22,248 nt of DNA from Burkholderiales bacterium (lineage in GTDB: Bacteria > Pseudomonadota > Gammaproteobacteria > Burkholderiales > SG8-39), in contig JADGRR010000007.1 of assembly GCA_017880745.1 (NCBI GenBank), forward strand, positions 1-22,248, written 5' to 3'. Of the stretch, positions 1 through 7,435 are shown in pieces. How positions within the stretch are numbered: the stretch's first letter is position 1; the number at the start of each line of letters is the position of its first letter. The notes beneath the pieces were generated by a model, which saw only the letters and a list, made by a program, of their open reading frames with translations, was not told the DNA's origin and did no database searches. Position numbers and translations under genes: made by a program.

Positions 1-70
1 TGCTCCATACTCGGCACAACGCAATCAAATGGCGACAAACATGGAATCGGCCCAGCAAGAGGCACCACTG

Positions 71-454
71 ATGGTATTCCTGGTTGAGGATTCTCTGGCC
101 ATTCGCGCGCGCCTGGCAGCGACCATCCGTGGGATCGAAGGCGCCGAACTGGTCGGGGAGGCGGGCAGAGTCGAAGAAGCCATCGACGGCATTCGCGCCA
201 GCCGTCCGGACGCGGTGATTCTGGACCTGCAGTTGGAGGACGGAAGCGGTCTGGAAGTACTCAGGGCCGTGCATCCTGCGTCGCCTGCACTGCACGTCGC
301 GGTGCTCACCAATTATGCAACCGACCAGCACCGCCGCGCCTGCATCGATGCGGGCGCCGAATTTTTTCTAGACAAATCCTCGGATTTCCCGCGCATCCGG
401 GAAATCGTCCAGGGATGGACTGCCCGCCCCGATGGTGCCACTGCTGGCCACTAG
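71..454 (+). CDS. Single-domain response regulator (receiver domain only)
   Basis: A stand-alone CheY-like phosphoacceptor domain with no output domain. Numbered from the start chosen here, the acidic pair is E6-D7 (in FLVEDS), the phosphoacceptor is D52 (in VILDLQL), the conserved threonine is T80 (in VLTNY) and the conserved lysine is K102 (in FLDKS). All the residues needed for phosphotransfer are therefore present. Length is about 127 residues, normal for an isolated receiver. The ATG at 71 has an AGAGG ribosome site eight bases upstream; an in-frame ATG at 29 would add 14 residues but has no visible ribosome site. No histidine kinase is in the window. An FNR-like regulator follows 40 bases downstream on the same strand, so the two may be cotranscribed. 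The partner kinase and the output are unknown. Confidence 0.85.
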   Translation: MVFLVEDSLAIRARLAATIRGIEGAELVGEAGRVEEAIDGIRASRPDAVILDLQLEDGSGLEVLRAVHPASPALHVAVLTNYATDQHRRACIDAGAEFFLDKSSDFPRIREIVQGWTARPDGATAGH

Positions 455-493
455 ACAGATGCTAACTCGCACTTCAATATAATGGAGAAGAAC

Positions 494-1393
494 ATGACCG
501 CCGCAATGTCACACTATGATGCACTCGATTTTGGCACCATAGACAGGGGCACACTACCCGCGCAGGAACACGAAGGCGCCAATGTCTCCGTGCGCGACCT
601 TACCCGCTTGCTGCACATCGACTGCCCGGACGAAGCCTGGCTCGCGCGGACCGCATTCGCCCTGCGCCGGGTGCGCGAAGGCGAGTCGCTGGTGCGCGCC
701 GGCGACAAATTCCATTCGCTCTACGTCGTCCGCTCCGGCTGCTTCAAGACCGTCTACACCGACCTTTCGGGCAGCGAACAGGTATTGGGATTCCCCATGA
801 GCGGAGACCTGATGGGCGCCGACGGCATCGACAGCGGCCACTACGGCTCCACCGCCATCTCTCTCGATACCAGCGAAGTGGTGATCGTGCCGCTCGCAAG
901 CCTGGCGCGGCTGGTATACGAATGCCCGAGACTGGAAGCTTTGCTGTATCGCGCCCTGAGCCGCGAACTGGTGCGCGTGCAGAACATGGCCTGGACCCTG
1001 GGCACGCTCGGCGCGGAAGGCCGCGTGGCGGCCTTCCTGCTCACTCTGTCGGCCCGTCTCGGCGCGTTGGGGTATTCGCGTTGCTCCTTCAATCTGCGCA
1101 TGACGCGCCAGGAGATCGGCAGCTACCTCGGACTGAAGCTGGAAACGGTAAGCCGGGCGCTTTCGGCACTGAATTCCTCCCGCATCATCGAGGTGCATCA
1201 GAGAAGCATCGACATCGTCGACGCCGACGCATTGCGCGGCGTGATCGACCCGGCGGCGGGCATTGCAGCCAGCATCGCGCCACCCCTCGGATCTGCTGTC
1301 CCCGAAAGCGGTGCCGGCAACGGCAAGCGGGCTAGGAAACCGCGGCCGCCATTCCAGCCGGGGATTGCTTGGCAGCAGCTCGCTGCGGCCTAG
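494..1393 (+). CDS. Crp/Fnr-family transcriptional regulator lacking the FNR cysteine cluster
   Basis: Cyclic-nucleotide-binding-like beta-barrel at roughly residues 35-150, a dimerisation helix, then a winged helix-turn-helix at about 190-245. The segment QVLGFPMSGDLMGADGIDSGH closely follows FNR, and the recognition helix carries ETVSR, the E..SR pattern with which FNR reads TTGAT half-sites. It lacks the closely spaced N-terminal cysteines that hold the FNR [4Fe-4S] cluster; only one cysteine lies before the barrel. Oxygen sensing by the FNR mechanism is therefore unlikely, and a DNR- or FixK-like role is possible (inference). There is a basic, proline-rich tail of about 50 residues after the helix-turn-helix. 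The ATG at 494 is preceded by GGAGAAG; another ATG at 482 would add four residues. A start fragment of a universal stress protein gene lies just downstream. Confidence 0.85.
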   Translation: MTAAMSHYDALDFGTIDRGTLPAQEHEGANVSVRDLTRLLHIDCPDEAWLARTAFALRRVREGESLVRAGDKFHSLYVVRSGCFKTVYTDLSGSEQVLGFPMSGDLMGADGIDSGHYGSTAISLDTSEVVIVPLASLARLVYECPRLEALLYRALSRELVRVQNMAWTLGTLGAEGRVAAFLLTLSARLGALGYSRCSFNLRMTRQEIGSYLGLKLETVSRALSALNSSRIIEVHQRSIDIVDADALRGVIDPAAGIAASIAPPLGSAVPESGAGNGKRARKPRPPFQPGIAWQQLAAA

Positions 1394-1476
1394 GATGCCA
1401 TCGCCCCTCGGCGCGATGCCGCTGCGCCGCTGCGACCGGCACCATGGCAGCGTCGATGCAAGGAGGGGACTCGCAC

Positions 1477-1545
1477 ATGTTCAAGCACCTCCTGGTCCCG
1501 AGCGATGGCTCGGAAATGGTGCCGGGTAAGCCAAGGCCACGTTAG
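1477..1545 (+). pseudogene. Universal stress protein (UspA family), 5' fragment only
   Basis: A strong ribosome site (AAGGAGGGG, 1460-1468) precedes an ATG that opens MFKHLLVPSDGSE, the classic first strand and loop of the UspA fold. The match stops after about 14-15 codons; the reading frame then continues with unrelated PGKPRPR and ends at a stop at 1543-1545. A complete Usp is about 140-150 residues, so roughly 90 percent is missing. The break lies near 1520. FNR-type regulators often sit next to usp genes, which suits the position. I read this as a gene beheaded by a deletion or insertion; a chance match is possible but unlikely given the ribosome site. Confidence 0.6.
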
Positions 1546-1859
1546 GATTGGTGTAGGATGAAGTGAACGGGACAAACTCGAACCAGTTATCTTCTATCGG
1601 TATCGGCGGGGTTGGAAGGTTCAATTCAACTCGCTGAGTGCTCTCAACAAAGCGAGAAAAGCAATTGGCCTCGCAAATAGAGATACCGTGGAGAAAACAG
1701 TCTTAACAAAGTTGAGGGCATACCTAAAACATGAACACCATCGGTAACCACCGTCGCACCGCCCGCTCTCGGTGTCATTTTCTGGTGTAGTCGGCGATGG
1801 GCGAGGGCGGTTACTCTCAATATGCAACCCAAGCCCAATATAGGGCTGATCTACCGCCA
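1546..1859. other. Intergenic, relatively AT-rich stretch with a possible orphan gene tail
   Basis: No complete gene is recognised here. On the plus strand a start-less open frame of 61 codons runs from 1562 to the TAA at 1745-1747. Its last 50 codons read like protein (for example NSLSALNKARKAIGLA, then a basic KLRAYLKHEHHR end), so it may be the 3' end of a lost gene. I do not recognise the family. Base composition is clearly less GC-rich than the core genes on the right. Confidence 0.3.
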
Positions 1860-2174
1860 ATGATGTCAGCGCATCGAATCGCATTAGTTATCGCCGCGTT
1901 ATTGGCCTTACCGGGCAGCGCAGTCGTTTTCGCCAAGGGCAGTGGCAATGGTGGTGGGCACGGACATGGGACCAGTACTACATCCGCCAGCGGCATTGCA
2001 TCAAGCGCAGCGCACAATGGAACGCCTTCGAAGAGGTCAGGCACAGCCCACGGTTCGACGTACAGCGGCGCAAGCTACCGCAACCCACCGCCGATGGACT
2101 CCAAACGCTCAATAGTCGAGCAGGACTGTACCAAGCCGATCACACAGATCGGTGGAAATCTTCGGTGCAAGTAA
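1860..2174 (+). CDS. Small exported Gly/His/Ser-rich hypothetical protein
   Basis: About 104 residues. The N-terminus is a signal peptide: a short basic start (MSAHR), a hydrophobic stretch (IALVIAALLALPGSAVV) and a likely cut after FAKG or VFA. The mature part begins with a Gly/His-rich stretch (GNGGGHGHG), is Ser/Thr/Gly-rich in the middle, and ends with a compact tail containing two cysteines (DCTKPITQIGGNLRCK) that could form a disulphide in the periplasm. Two ATGs are adjacent (1860 and 1863) and the ribosome site is weak. The tail resembles those of small exported proteins of unknown function that I recall from Betaproteobacteria; no function can be given. Confidence 0.6.
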   Translation: MMSAHRIALVIAALLALPGSAVVFAKGSGNGGGHGHGTSTTSASGIASSAAHNGTPSKRSGTAHGSTYSGASYRNPPPMDSKRSIVEQDCTKPITQIGGNLRCK

Positions 2175-2234
2175 CGAGCGGAAGGCGGTGAGGCAAGACT
2201 GATCCTGCGCTGCCTTGAAAATTACGCAGGAGGA

Positions 2235-2294
2235 ACGCTTGATAAAGAAGGCGGCGACGAAAAATGCGATGGTGGACACTACGATGCTCAACAT
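2235..2294 (-). pseudogene. Possible 5' fragment of a small membrane protein gene
   Basis: On the minus strand an ATG at 2294 opens a clear membrane segment, MLSIVVSTIAFFVAAFFIKR. After about 20 codons the frame turns into unstructured sequence lacking the continuation expected of a small inner-membrane protein. It looks like the start of a short single-span protein cut off near 2235, but no ribosome site is obvious. The open frame itself runs on to 2109, overlapping the end of the exported protein gene on the other strand. This is a weak call based on hydrophobic pattern alone. Confidence 0.25.
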
Positions 2295-2409
2295 GCGGCA
2301 AGCATAGCAAAGTCGGCAATGGCACCGATCTGATCGTTACAATTGATCGCTGGCTTCCGTGCCGCATTTTGCTAGTCTGAGTAGTATAGGAACGGCAGGG
2401 AGTAGTGCC

Positions 2410-2877
2410 ATGAAAAGGTGCTCGAAATTAGTTGCGGTGCTGATGCTGCTCGTGTTCGCGGCGGCGAGTGGGTCTGCATTGGCTCGGGGCGGCCATGGTG
2501 GCGGGGGTCACGGCGGCGGTGGCCATTTCAGCGGTGGTCATTTCGGCGGTGGATTTCGCGGCGGTGGCGTGCGCTTTGGCATTGCTCTCGGCGTACCGCT
2601 TTTCGGGCTGGGCTATTACGCCAATCCTTATTATTCTTACCCCGCCTATGGCTATCCACCCGCCTACGCCTACCCGGAGCCCGCATATGGCTATCCGGGA
2701 CCAGCAATGGCACCTTCTAGCGCATACGCCGAGCAGGGGTATGCTCAGGCGGCCCCGGCACCCGCACCGGCCCAGCAGCAAGACTGGTACTTCTGCGCCG
2801 GTTCCAATGCCTATTACCCCTATGTGAGGGAATGTCCCGGTGGTTGGCAGCGCGTTCCCTCACAGCCGCAACGCTGA
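2410..2877 (+). CDS. Exported Gly-rich/Tyr-Pro-rich protein with C-terminal C-x12-C domain
   Basis: About 155 residues in four blocks. A signal peptide spans residues 1-25 (MKRCSKL, hydrophobic core, cut near ALA). A Gly/His repeat region follows (GGHGGGGHFSGGHFGGG), then a Tyr/Pro-rich linker with repeated YGYP and AYAYP units. The C-terminal domain contains WYFCAGSNAYYPYVRE, a second Cys twelve residues after the first, and GGWQRV. Two other proteins in this window (at 15397 and 16305) share the EQG-x-A-x-AAP lead-in and this cysteine-pair domain. The likely location is the periplasm or cell surface. AGGGAG lies seven bases before the ATG at 2410. The function is unknown. Confidence 0.75.
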   Translation: MKRCSKLVAVLMLLVFAAASGSALARGGHGGGGHGGGGHFSGGHFGGGFRGGGVRFGIALGVPLFGLGYYANPYYSYPAYGYPPAYAYPEPAYGYPGPAMAPSSAYAEQGYAQAAPAPAPAQQQDWYFCAGSNAYYPYVRECPGGWQRVPSQPQR

Positions 2878-2938
2878 TTCTCGCAGGTGCTGTGTGCTGT
2901 CGATGGTGAGATTGAAGAAGCTGCTGGGCTAACGGAAA

Positions 2939-2959
2939 GGGCAGTCACGATAACTGCCC
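2939..2959 (-). terminator. Hairpin just downstream of tRNA-Thr
   Basis: A seven-base-pair stem GGGCAGT/ACTGCCC closes a seven-base loop. Read on the minus strand it lies eight bases past the tRNA CCA end and is followed by TTTCC, a weak T run. It could also end the plus-strand gene that stops at 2877. Confidence 0.5.
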
Positions 2960-2966
2960 CCGCAAT

Positions 2967-3041
<75 letters not shown>

Positions 3042-3158
3042 CCTTTTCTTGAATCGTGCCTGCTATATGCCTACTAGCATGTAAGGGCTGATGCAAGGTC
3101 GGCAATATTATCCAACCATTCATTAGCTTATGCCTCGGCTGAGGTGCTTGGACATCTA

Positions 3159-3197
3159 ATTACAAATGCGCTGCTCTACCAACTGAGCTAACCCGGC
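3159..3197 (-). pseudogene. Truncated tRNA-Thr(TGT), 5' half only
   Basis: On the minus strand, starting at 3197, the sequence reads acceptor GCCGGGT, TA, a complete D arm (GCTC-AGTTGGTA-GAGC), A, anticodon 5' stem GCGCA and loop TTTGTAA, plus one further matching base. The expected 3' stem (TGCGC), variable loop, T arm and acceptor 3' side are missing; unrelated sequence follows. The matching acceptor strand (ACCCGGC on the minus strand, gccgggt on the plus strand) was not found between 2880 and 3158. The break falls exactly at the end of the anticodon loop, a known crossover point for tRNA-targeting integrases. Confidence 0.8.
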
Positions 3198-3277
3198 AGG
3201 GGCAACGTATTATACGCGGGAGATCACAGGCATCTGCCCGTCAGTGCGTGTCTCGCCGCAGAGCGCGCCAGGAACCC

Positions 3278-3347
3278 GTTGCAACGACAGCGCACGCCCC
3301 CTTTTTTTGTTCCCGGGATCGGAAAGCGGTTGCGGTCGTTGTGCAAC
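3278..3347. other. Imperfect long inverted repeat downstream of sspB
   Basis: GTTGCAACGAC (3278-3288) and GTCGTTGTGCAAC (3335-3347) are complementary except for a two-base bulge. A run of seven T lies between them (3302-3308). It sits just past the sspB stop and could shape the 3' end of that transcript, but no T run follows the stem in the sspB direction, so a standard terminator is not proven. Confidence 0.3.
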
Positions 3348-3357
3348 AGCTTGAACG

Positions 3358-3777
3358 TCACTTTACCCGCCGCAGCGAAGGTTTGCCCGAGGGGCGCGGC
3401 GGCTCGGGGCGGGTGTCATCGCTCTCGTCGGCTGCGGCGATCGGGGCCGACGCCGGCGCATCCGCCGCGGTGACCTCGAACGACAGGCCCTGGCCGTTCT
3501 CGCGCGCATAGATTGCGGACACCGCTCCGACCGGAATCGAGATATCGCGCCCCACGCCGTTGAAGCGGGCAGAAAACTCGATCAGATCGTTGCCGATCCT
3601 GAAGCGCTCCACGGCGACCGGGCCGATGTTGAGCACGATCTGGCCGTCCTTGACGTACTCCATCGGCACGCGCGTGACCGGATCCACCGTTACCGATAGA
3701 TAGGGCGTGTAGCCGCTGTCCACGCACCAGTCGTAAATGGCACGCATCAGGTAAGGCTTGGTCGACGGATCGGGCAT
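3358..3777 (-). CDS. sspB: ClpXP protease specificity-enhancing factor SspB
   Basis: Adaptor that binds ssrA-tagged proteins and delivers them to ClpXP. The folded domain spans residues 1-100, opening with STKPYLMRAIYDWCVDSG and followed by TPYLSV and VLNIGPVAV. A flexible acidic/proline-rich linker leads to the C-terminal tail PSLRRVK, which corresponds to the ClpX-docking tail of E. coli SspB. Length 139 residues is usual for the betaproteobacterial form. It follows sspA after a gap of about 96 bases on the same strand, the standard pairing. The truncated tRNA-Thr lies about 160 bases beyond its stop. Confidence 0.95.
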   Translation of the reverse strand: MPDPSTKPYLMRAIYDWCVDSGYTPYLSVTVDPVTRVPMEYVKDGQIVLNIGPVAVERFRIGNDLIEFSARFNGVGRDISIPVGAVSAIYARENGQGLSFEVTAADAPASAPIAAADESDDTRPEPPRPSGKPSLRRVK

Positions 3778-3873
3778 AGGTGAATTCGCGGTTCCGGGGG
3801 CGGCGAGAATTCTGCTGTTGCCGCAAAAGCAGATTCCCCGTCGCCACTGCTCCCCGGTGTGACTGCTAGGAAA

Positions 3874-4473
3874 TCACTTGCGCATTACTTTTTCAGAAGG
3901 CGTCAGCGCCTCGATGAAGGCCGGGCGCGAGAACAGGCGCTCGGCGTATTTCATCAGCGGCGCGGCCGGCTTGCCGAGGGAGATGCCGTAGTGGTCCAGG
4001 CGCCACAGAAGGGGCGCTATCGCCACGTCTAGCATGGAGAATTCATCGCCCAGCATGTACTTCTGCTTGACGAAAATCGGCGCAAGCTCGGTCAGCCGGT
4101 CCGCCACGTGCGAGCGCGCCTTTTCCTGTGGCTTGGCGTTTCCTTTCTCGAGGATCTCGATGCGGCTGAACAGCTCAACCTCGAAATTGAACAGCAACAA
4201 CCGCGCGCGCGCGCGCATCACCGGGTCGGGCGGCATCAGTTGCGGGTGCGGGAAGCGCTCGTCGATGTATTCGTTGATGATGTTCGATTCGTACAGGACC
4301 AGGTCGCGCTCGACCAGCACGGGCAGCCGGTTGTACGGATTCATCACCGCGATGTCTTCCGGCTTGTTGTACATGTCGACGTCGATGATCTGAAAGTCCA
4401 TGCCCTTCTCGTAGAGCACGATGCGGCAGCGCTGGGAAAAGGGGCAGGTAGTGCCGGAATAGAGGTTCATCAT
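3874..4473 (-). CDS. sspA: Stringent starvation protein A (GST-fold RNA polymerase-associated protein)
   Basis: 199 residues with a glutathione-S-transferase fold. The thioredoxin-like N-domain has SGTTCPFSQRCR and the cis-proline motif NRLPVL, followed by the ESNIINEYID segment; the all-alpha C-domain starts near residue 85. In E. coli SspA binds RNA polymerase and acts in stationary and acid stress. The gene lies 117 bases after petC and before sspB, all on the minus strand. An alternating GC run of 14 bases (about 4202-4215) lies inside the gene and encodes arginine/alanine codons. Confidence 0.95.
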   Translation of the reverse strand: MMNLYSGTTCPFSQRCRIVLYEKGMDFQIIDVDMYNKPEDIAVMNPYNRLPVLVERDLVLYESNIINEYIDERFPHPQLMPPDPVMRARARLLLFNFEVELFSRIEILEKGNAKPQEKARSHVADRLTELAPIFVKQKYMLGDEFSMLDVAIAPLLWRLDHYGISLGKPAAPLMKYAERLFSRPAFIEALTPSEKVMRK

Positions 4474-4590
4474 GATAAGTTTGGATCCAGGTGATGAGTG
4501 AGAGGAAACGGAGCCGGGTAGCGGAAATTGGGCCAGGGGCGCCGGGCCGGCACCAGACCCAACGCCCGCCGTGCATCGCCCGCTGCCGGA

Positions 4591-5382
4591 TCAGTGCACA
4601 TCCTTCCAGAACTCCCTTTTCAGAAAATAGGCCAGCGGCCACATGGCGAGCAGGAACAGCAGTACAAAAATACCGATCTGCTTGCGGCTGGTGGCCGCCG
4701 GCTCGCCCATGTAGACGAGAAAGTTCACCAGATCGCGCACGGTCGCGTCAAATTCCACCGGTGTGAGGCTGCCCGCTCTCACCGATTCGTACTTGGCCGC
4801 CTTGGGCGCGCCGCCGTGGCCACTTTCGCCGCCCCTGACGTCGTCGCCTTTCACCGCTTGCTCGACTCGCACGCGCTCGCCCTGCAGTTGCCACAACGGA
4901 TTCGGCATGCCGACGTTCTCGTACACGGTGTTGTTCCAGCCGGTGGGCCGGGCCGGATCCCTGTAGAAACCGTGCAGATAGGTGTAGAGCCAATCAGCGC
5001 CGCGCGCACGCGCGATTACCGACAGGTCGGGCGGGGCGGCGCCGAACCATTGCTTGGCGTCCTTCCGGCTCATGGCCACGTTCATCAGCTCGCCCACCTT
5101 GTCGCCGCTGAACATGAGGTTGTCCTTGATCTGTGCTTCGCTCAGGCCCAGCTCCATCAGCCGGTTCCAGCGCATGAGCGAGGCGCTGTGGCAGTTGAGG
5201 CAATAATTGGCGAAGGTGCGCGCGCCGCTTTGCAGGCTGACGACGTCGGTCTGATCGATCGGCGCCGTGGCCAGCCGCACGCCTTCCTCGGAGGCCATCG
5301 CCGCAGGCGATCCGAGCAAGGCCGCAGGCGATACAAACAGGACCGCAGGCGCTAAAAACAGGATAGCGATGAGCTTGTTCAT
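4591..5382 (-). CDS. petC: Ubiquinol-cytochrome c reductase, cytochrome c1 subunit
   Basis: The c-type haem subunit of the bc1 complex, which takes electrons from the Rieske protein and passes them to soluble cytochrome c in the periplasm. The haem site is C61-L-N-C64-H65; the likely axial methionine lies in the GMPNPLW motif. The C-terminal membrane anchor spans about residues 237-253 (IGIFVLLFLLAMWPLAYFL), followed by a basic cytoplasmic end. 263 residues is normal. The ATG at 5382 follows the petB stop by one base, so translation is likely coupled. The signal peptide is built from three seven-residue repeats (see the repeat entry). Confidence 0.96.
   Translation of the reverse strand: MNKLIAILFLAPAVLFVSPAALLGSPAAMASEEGVRLATAPIDQTDVVSLQSGARTFANYCLNCHSASLMRWNRLMELGLSEAQIKDNLMFSGDKVGELMNVAMSRKDAKQWFGAAPPDLSVIARARGADWLYTYLHGFYRDPARPTGWNNTVYENVGMPNPLWQLQGERVRVEQAVKGDDVRGGESGHGGAPKAAKYESVRAGSLTPVEFDATVRDLVNFLVYMGEPAATSRKQIGIFVLLFLLAMWPLAYFLKREFWKDVH
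5301..5363 (-). repeat. Three 21-bp tandem repeats encoding the cytochrome c1 signal peptide
   Basis: CCGCAGGCG recurs at 5301, 5322 and 5343 on the plus strand, exactly 21 bases apart. Read on the coding strand the units give LFLAPAV, LFVSPAA and LLGSPAA at residues 8-28. The repeats lengthen the hydrophobic core of the signal peptide in whole heptads and keep the frame, so copy-number change would be tolerated. Confidence 0.8.
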
Positions 5383-5383
5383 A

Positions 5384-6691
5384 TTAGTGCGTCACCCTTT
5401 CCGGTTCGGGTTTGTTCTTATCGATACTGGTGTACCAGGGCATCAGGATAAAGAACAGGAAGTAGATCACCGTGCAGATGCGCGCCACCACCGTGGCGCG
5501 GTCGGCATTGCCAAGCCAGGAGCCGAACTGTCCCCACACCGTTATAGGCTCCGTACCCAGGTAACCGAGAACGAGAAAGACGATAACGAAAGCAGTAAGC
5601 GCAACTTTGAAGTACGTACCGCGGTAGCGGATCGACTTCACCGCGCTCCGATCCAGCCACGGCAGTACGAAAAGCACCATCACCGACACGCCCATCGCCA
5701 CCACTCCGGGGAACTGCGAATTGAACAGCGGCGGCACCCCGCGCAGGATCGAGTAATAGGGGGTGAAATACCATACCGGTGCGATATGCGGCGGGGTCTG
5801 CAGCGGATTGGCAGGAACGAAGTTGTTGTATTCGAGGAAGTAGCCGCCCATCTCCGGGGCGAAGAACACGATGATCGCGAACACGATCAGAAATACCACC
5901 ACCCCGAGGATGTCCTTTACCGTGTAGTACGGATGAAAGGGGATTCCGTCCAGCGGCACGCCGTTGGCGTCTTTGTGCTTCATGATTTCGATGCCGTCCG
6001 GATTGTTCGAACCCACCTCGTGCAACGCCAGCAGGTGCGCCACCACCAGGCCCAGCAGCACCAGCGGAATGGCAATCACGTGCATGGCGAAGAACCGGTT
6101 GAGGGTCGCATCCGAAATCACGTAGTCGCCGCGGATCCAGAGGGAAAGATCCGGCCCGATGAAAGGTATGGCGGAGAACAGGTTGATGATCACCTGCGCG
6201 CCCCAGTAGGACATCTGGCCCCAGGGGAGCAGGTAGCCGAAGAAGGCCTCGCCCATAAGACTCAGGTAGATCAGCACGCCGAAGATCCATAAAAGCTCAC
6301 GCGGTTTGCGATGCGAGCCGTACAGCAGCGCGCGGAACATATGCAGATAGACGCAGATGAAGAACGCCGATGCGCCGGTCGAGTGCATGTAGCGGATGAT
6401 CCAGCCGCCCGGCACCTCGCGCATGATGTATTCCACCGAGGCGAACGCCAGGTTCGCGTCCGGCTTGTAATTCATGGTGAGGAAAATGCCGGTCACGATC
6501 TGGATTGCCAGCGCCACCATCGCCAGCGACCCGAAGTAGTACCAGAAGTTGAAATTTTTCGGCGCGTAATACTCGGCCAGGTGGGCCTTCCACGTCGATA
6601 TCAGCGGAAAGCGCTGGTCGACCCAGGTGAGCAGGCCGTCGAGCGCGACTGAGCCAGTACCGGTAACGGGGGGTTTTTCTGCGGCAGCCAT
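5384..6691 (-). CDS. petB: Ubiquinol-cytochrome c reductase, cytochrome b subunit
   Basis: Integral-membrane subunit carrying the two b haems and the quinol-oxidising and quinone-reducing sites. Haem-ligand histidines are visible in MHSTGASAFFICVYLHMFRA and in MHVIAIPLVLLGLVVAHLLA. The Qo-site motif reads PVWY rather than the textbook PEWY; I recall PVWY as a lineage variant in beta/gammaproteobacteria. There are eight or more membrane segments in 435 residues, the full length for the bacterial b subunit. The gene starts three bases after the petA stop and ends one base before petC, a tight three-gene operon. Confidence 0.97.
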   Translation of the reverse strand: MAAAEKPPVTGTGSVALDGLLTWVDQRFPLISTWKAHLAEYYAPKNFNFWYYFGSLAMVALAIQIVTGIFLTMNYKPDANLAFASVEYIMREVPGGWIIRYMHSTGASAFFICVYLHMFRALLYGSHRKPRELLWIFGVLIYLSLMGEAFFGYLLPWGQMSYWGAQVIINLFSAIPFIGPDLSLWIRGDYVISDATLNRFFAMHVIAIPLVLLGLVVAHLLALHEVGSNNPDGIEIMKHKDANGVPLDGIPFHPYYTVKDILGVVVFLIVFAIIVFFAPEMGGYFLEYNNFVPANPLQTPPHIAPVWYFTPYYSILRGVPPLFNSQFPGVVAMGVSVMVLFVLPWLDRSAVKSIRYRGTYFKVALTAFVIVFLVLGYLGTEPITVWGQFGSWLGNADRATVVARICTVIYFLFFILMPWYTSIDKNKPEPERVTH

Positions 6692-6694
6692 GCG

Positions 6695-7288
6695 TTATGC
6701 CCCTTTGGAGTCGTCGCCGATGAGAATGCGGGTGTCCGACAGATAGATGTATTTCGGCACCTCGAGATTCACCGGTGCCGGCGCGCCCTTGTAGACGCGC
6801 CCGGCGAGGTCGAACTTGGATCCGTGGCACGGACAGAGAAAGCCGCCGGTCCAGTCGGCGCCCATTTCGGCTTTGTCCTCGACCGGTTTGGACTGCGGCG
6901 AGCAACCCAGATGGGTGCAAATGCCCACCAGCACCAGCACCTCGGGCTTGATCGAGCGGAATTCGTTTTTCGCGTACTCGGGTTGCATCGGCACGTCGGA
7001 GGCCGGGTCGGAGAGCTTGCCATCGACGCTCGGCAGGCTGTCGAGCATTTCCTTGGTGCGGCGAATGATCCATACCGGCTTGGAGCGCCATTCCACGGTC
7101 ATGCTCTGGCCCGGTTCGAGCGCGCTGATGTCGGCCACGATCGGCGCCCCGCCGGCTTTGGCGCGCTCCGACGGCAGCCAGCTTGCGGCAAATGGCACGG
7201 CCGCGGCCACACCGGCGGCGCCGCCTGCGGCACAGGTGGCGATCACCAAATTGCGCCTGATCTTGTCTACTTGCTTATCGTCGCTCAT
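6695..7288 (-). CDS. petA: Ubiquinol-cytochrome c reductase, Rieske iron-sulfur subunit
   Basis: Carries the [2Fe-2S] cluster of the bc1 complex. Cluster motifs CTHLGC and CPCHGS supply two Cys and two His ligands, with the additional disulphide cysteines in the usual places. The N-terminus (DKIRRNLVIATCAAGGAAG) is a twin-arginine signal anchor that stays uncleaved in this family, so the protein should depend on the TatABC translocase encoded near the other end of this window. The ATG at 7288 has AGGAA six bases upstream; an ATG at 7309 would add seven residues without a ribosome site. A promoter is visible about 50 bases upstream. Confidence 0.95.
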   Translation of the reverse strand: MSDDKQVDKIRRNLVIATCAAGGAAGVAAAVPFAASWLPSERAKAGGAPIVADISALEPGQSMTVEWRSKPVWIIRRTKEMLDSLPSVDGKLSDPASDVPMQPEYAKNEFRSIKPEVLVLVGICTHLGCSPQSKPVEDKAEMGADWTGGFLCPCHGSKFDLAGRVYKGAPAPVNLEVPKYIYLSDTRILIGDDSKGA

Positions 7289-7336
7289 TGGAAGTTCCTG
7301 GATATACAAGGTTTTGCTGCGTGCAAAAAGCTCGTA

Positions 7337-7366
7337 ATTATACCTGAAACTCCCCGCCGGATTAAA
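7337..7366 (-). promoter_or_regulatory. Probable sigma-70 promoter for petABC
   Basis: On the minus strand a perfect -10 hexamer TATAAT (7342-7337) follows TTTAAT (7366-7361), a weak -35, with an 18-base spacer. It lies about 50 bases upstream of the petA ATG in locally AT-rich DNA, just after the nif3 relic. Confidence 0.5.
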
Positions 7367-7435
7367 GTTTTATACGCTAACAAGCTGAAATTAATGAAGA
7401 AAACGTTGCGGCCCTGACTCAGAGCGGAACCTGGT

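Noticed and set aside
1797..1859. An upstream start (1797) for the small exported protein
   Set aside because: The added 21 residues come before a clear signal peptide start at 1860/1863 and would bury it.
4202..4216. Alternating GC run as a possible structural DNA element
   Set aside because: It lies within sspA and is explained by consecutive Arg/Ala codons in high-GC coding sequence.
5267..6292. A 341-codon plus-strand open frame across petB
   Set aside because: Antisense to cytochrome b; His/Arg/Glu-rich translation without any motif.
7226..7288. The Rieske N-terminus read as a Sec signal
   Set aside because: Paired arginines directly before the hydrophobic stretch, and the uncleaved anchor known for the family, favour Tat.
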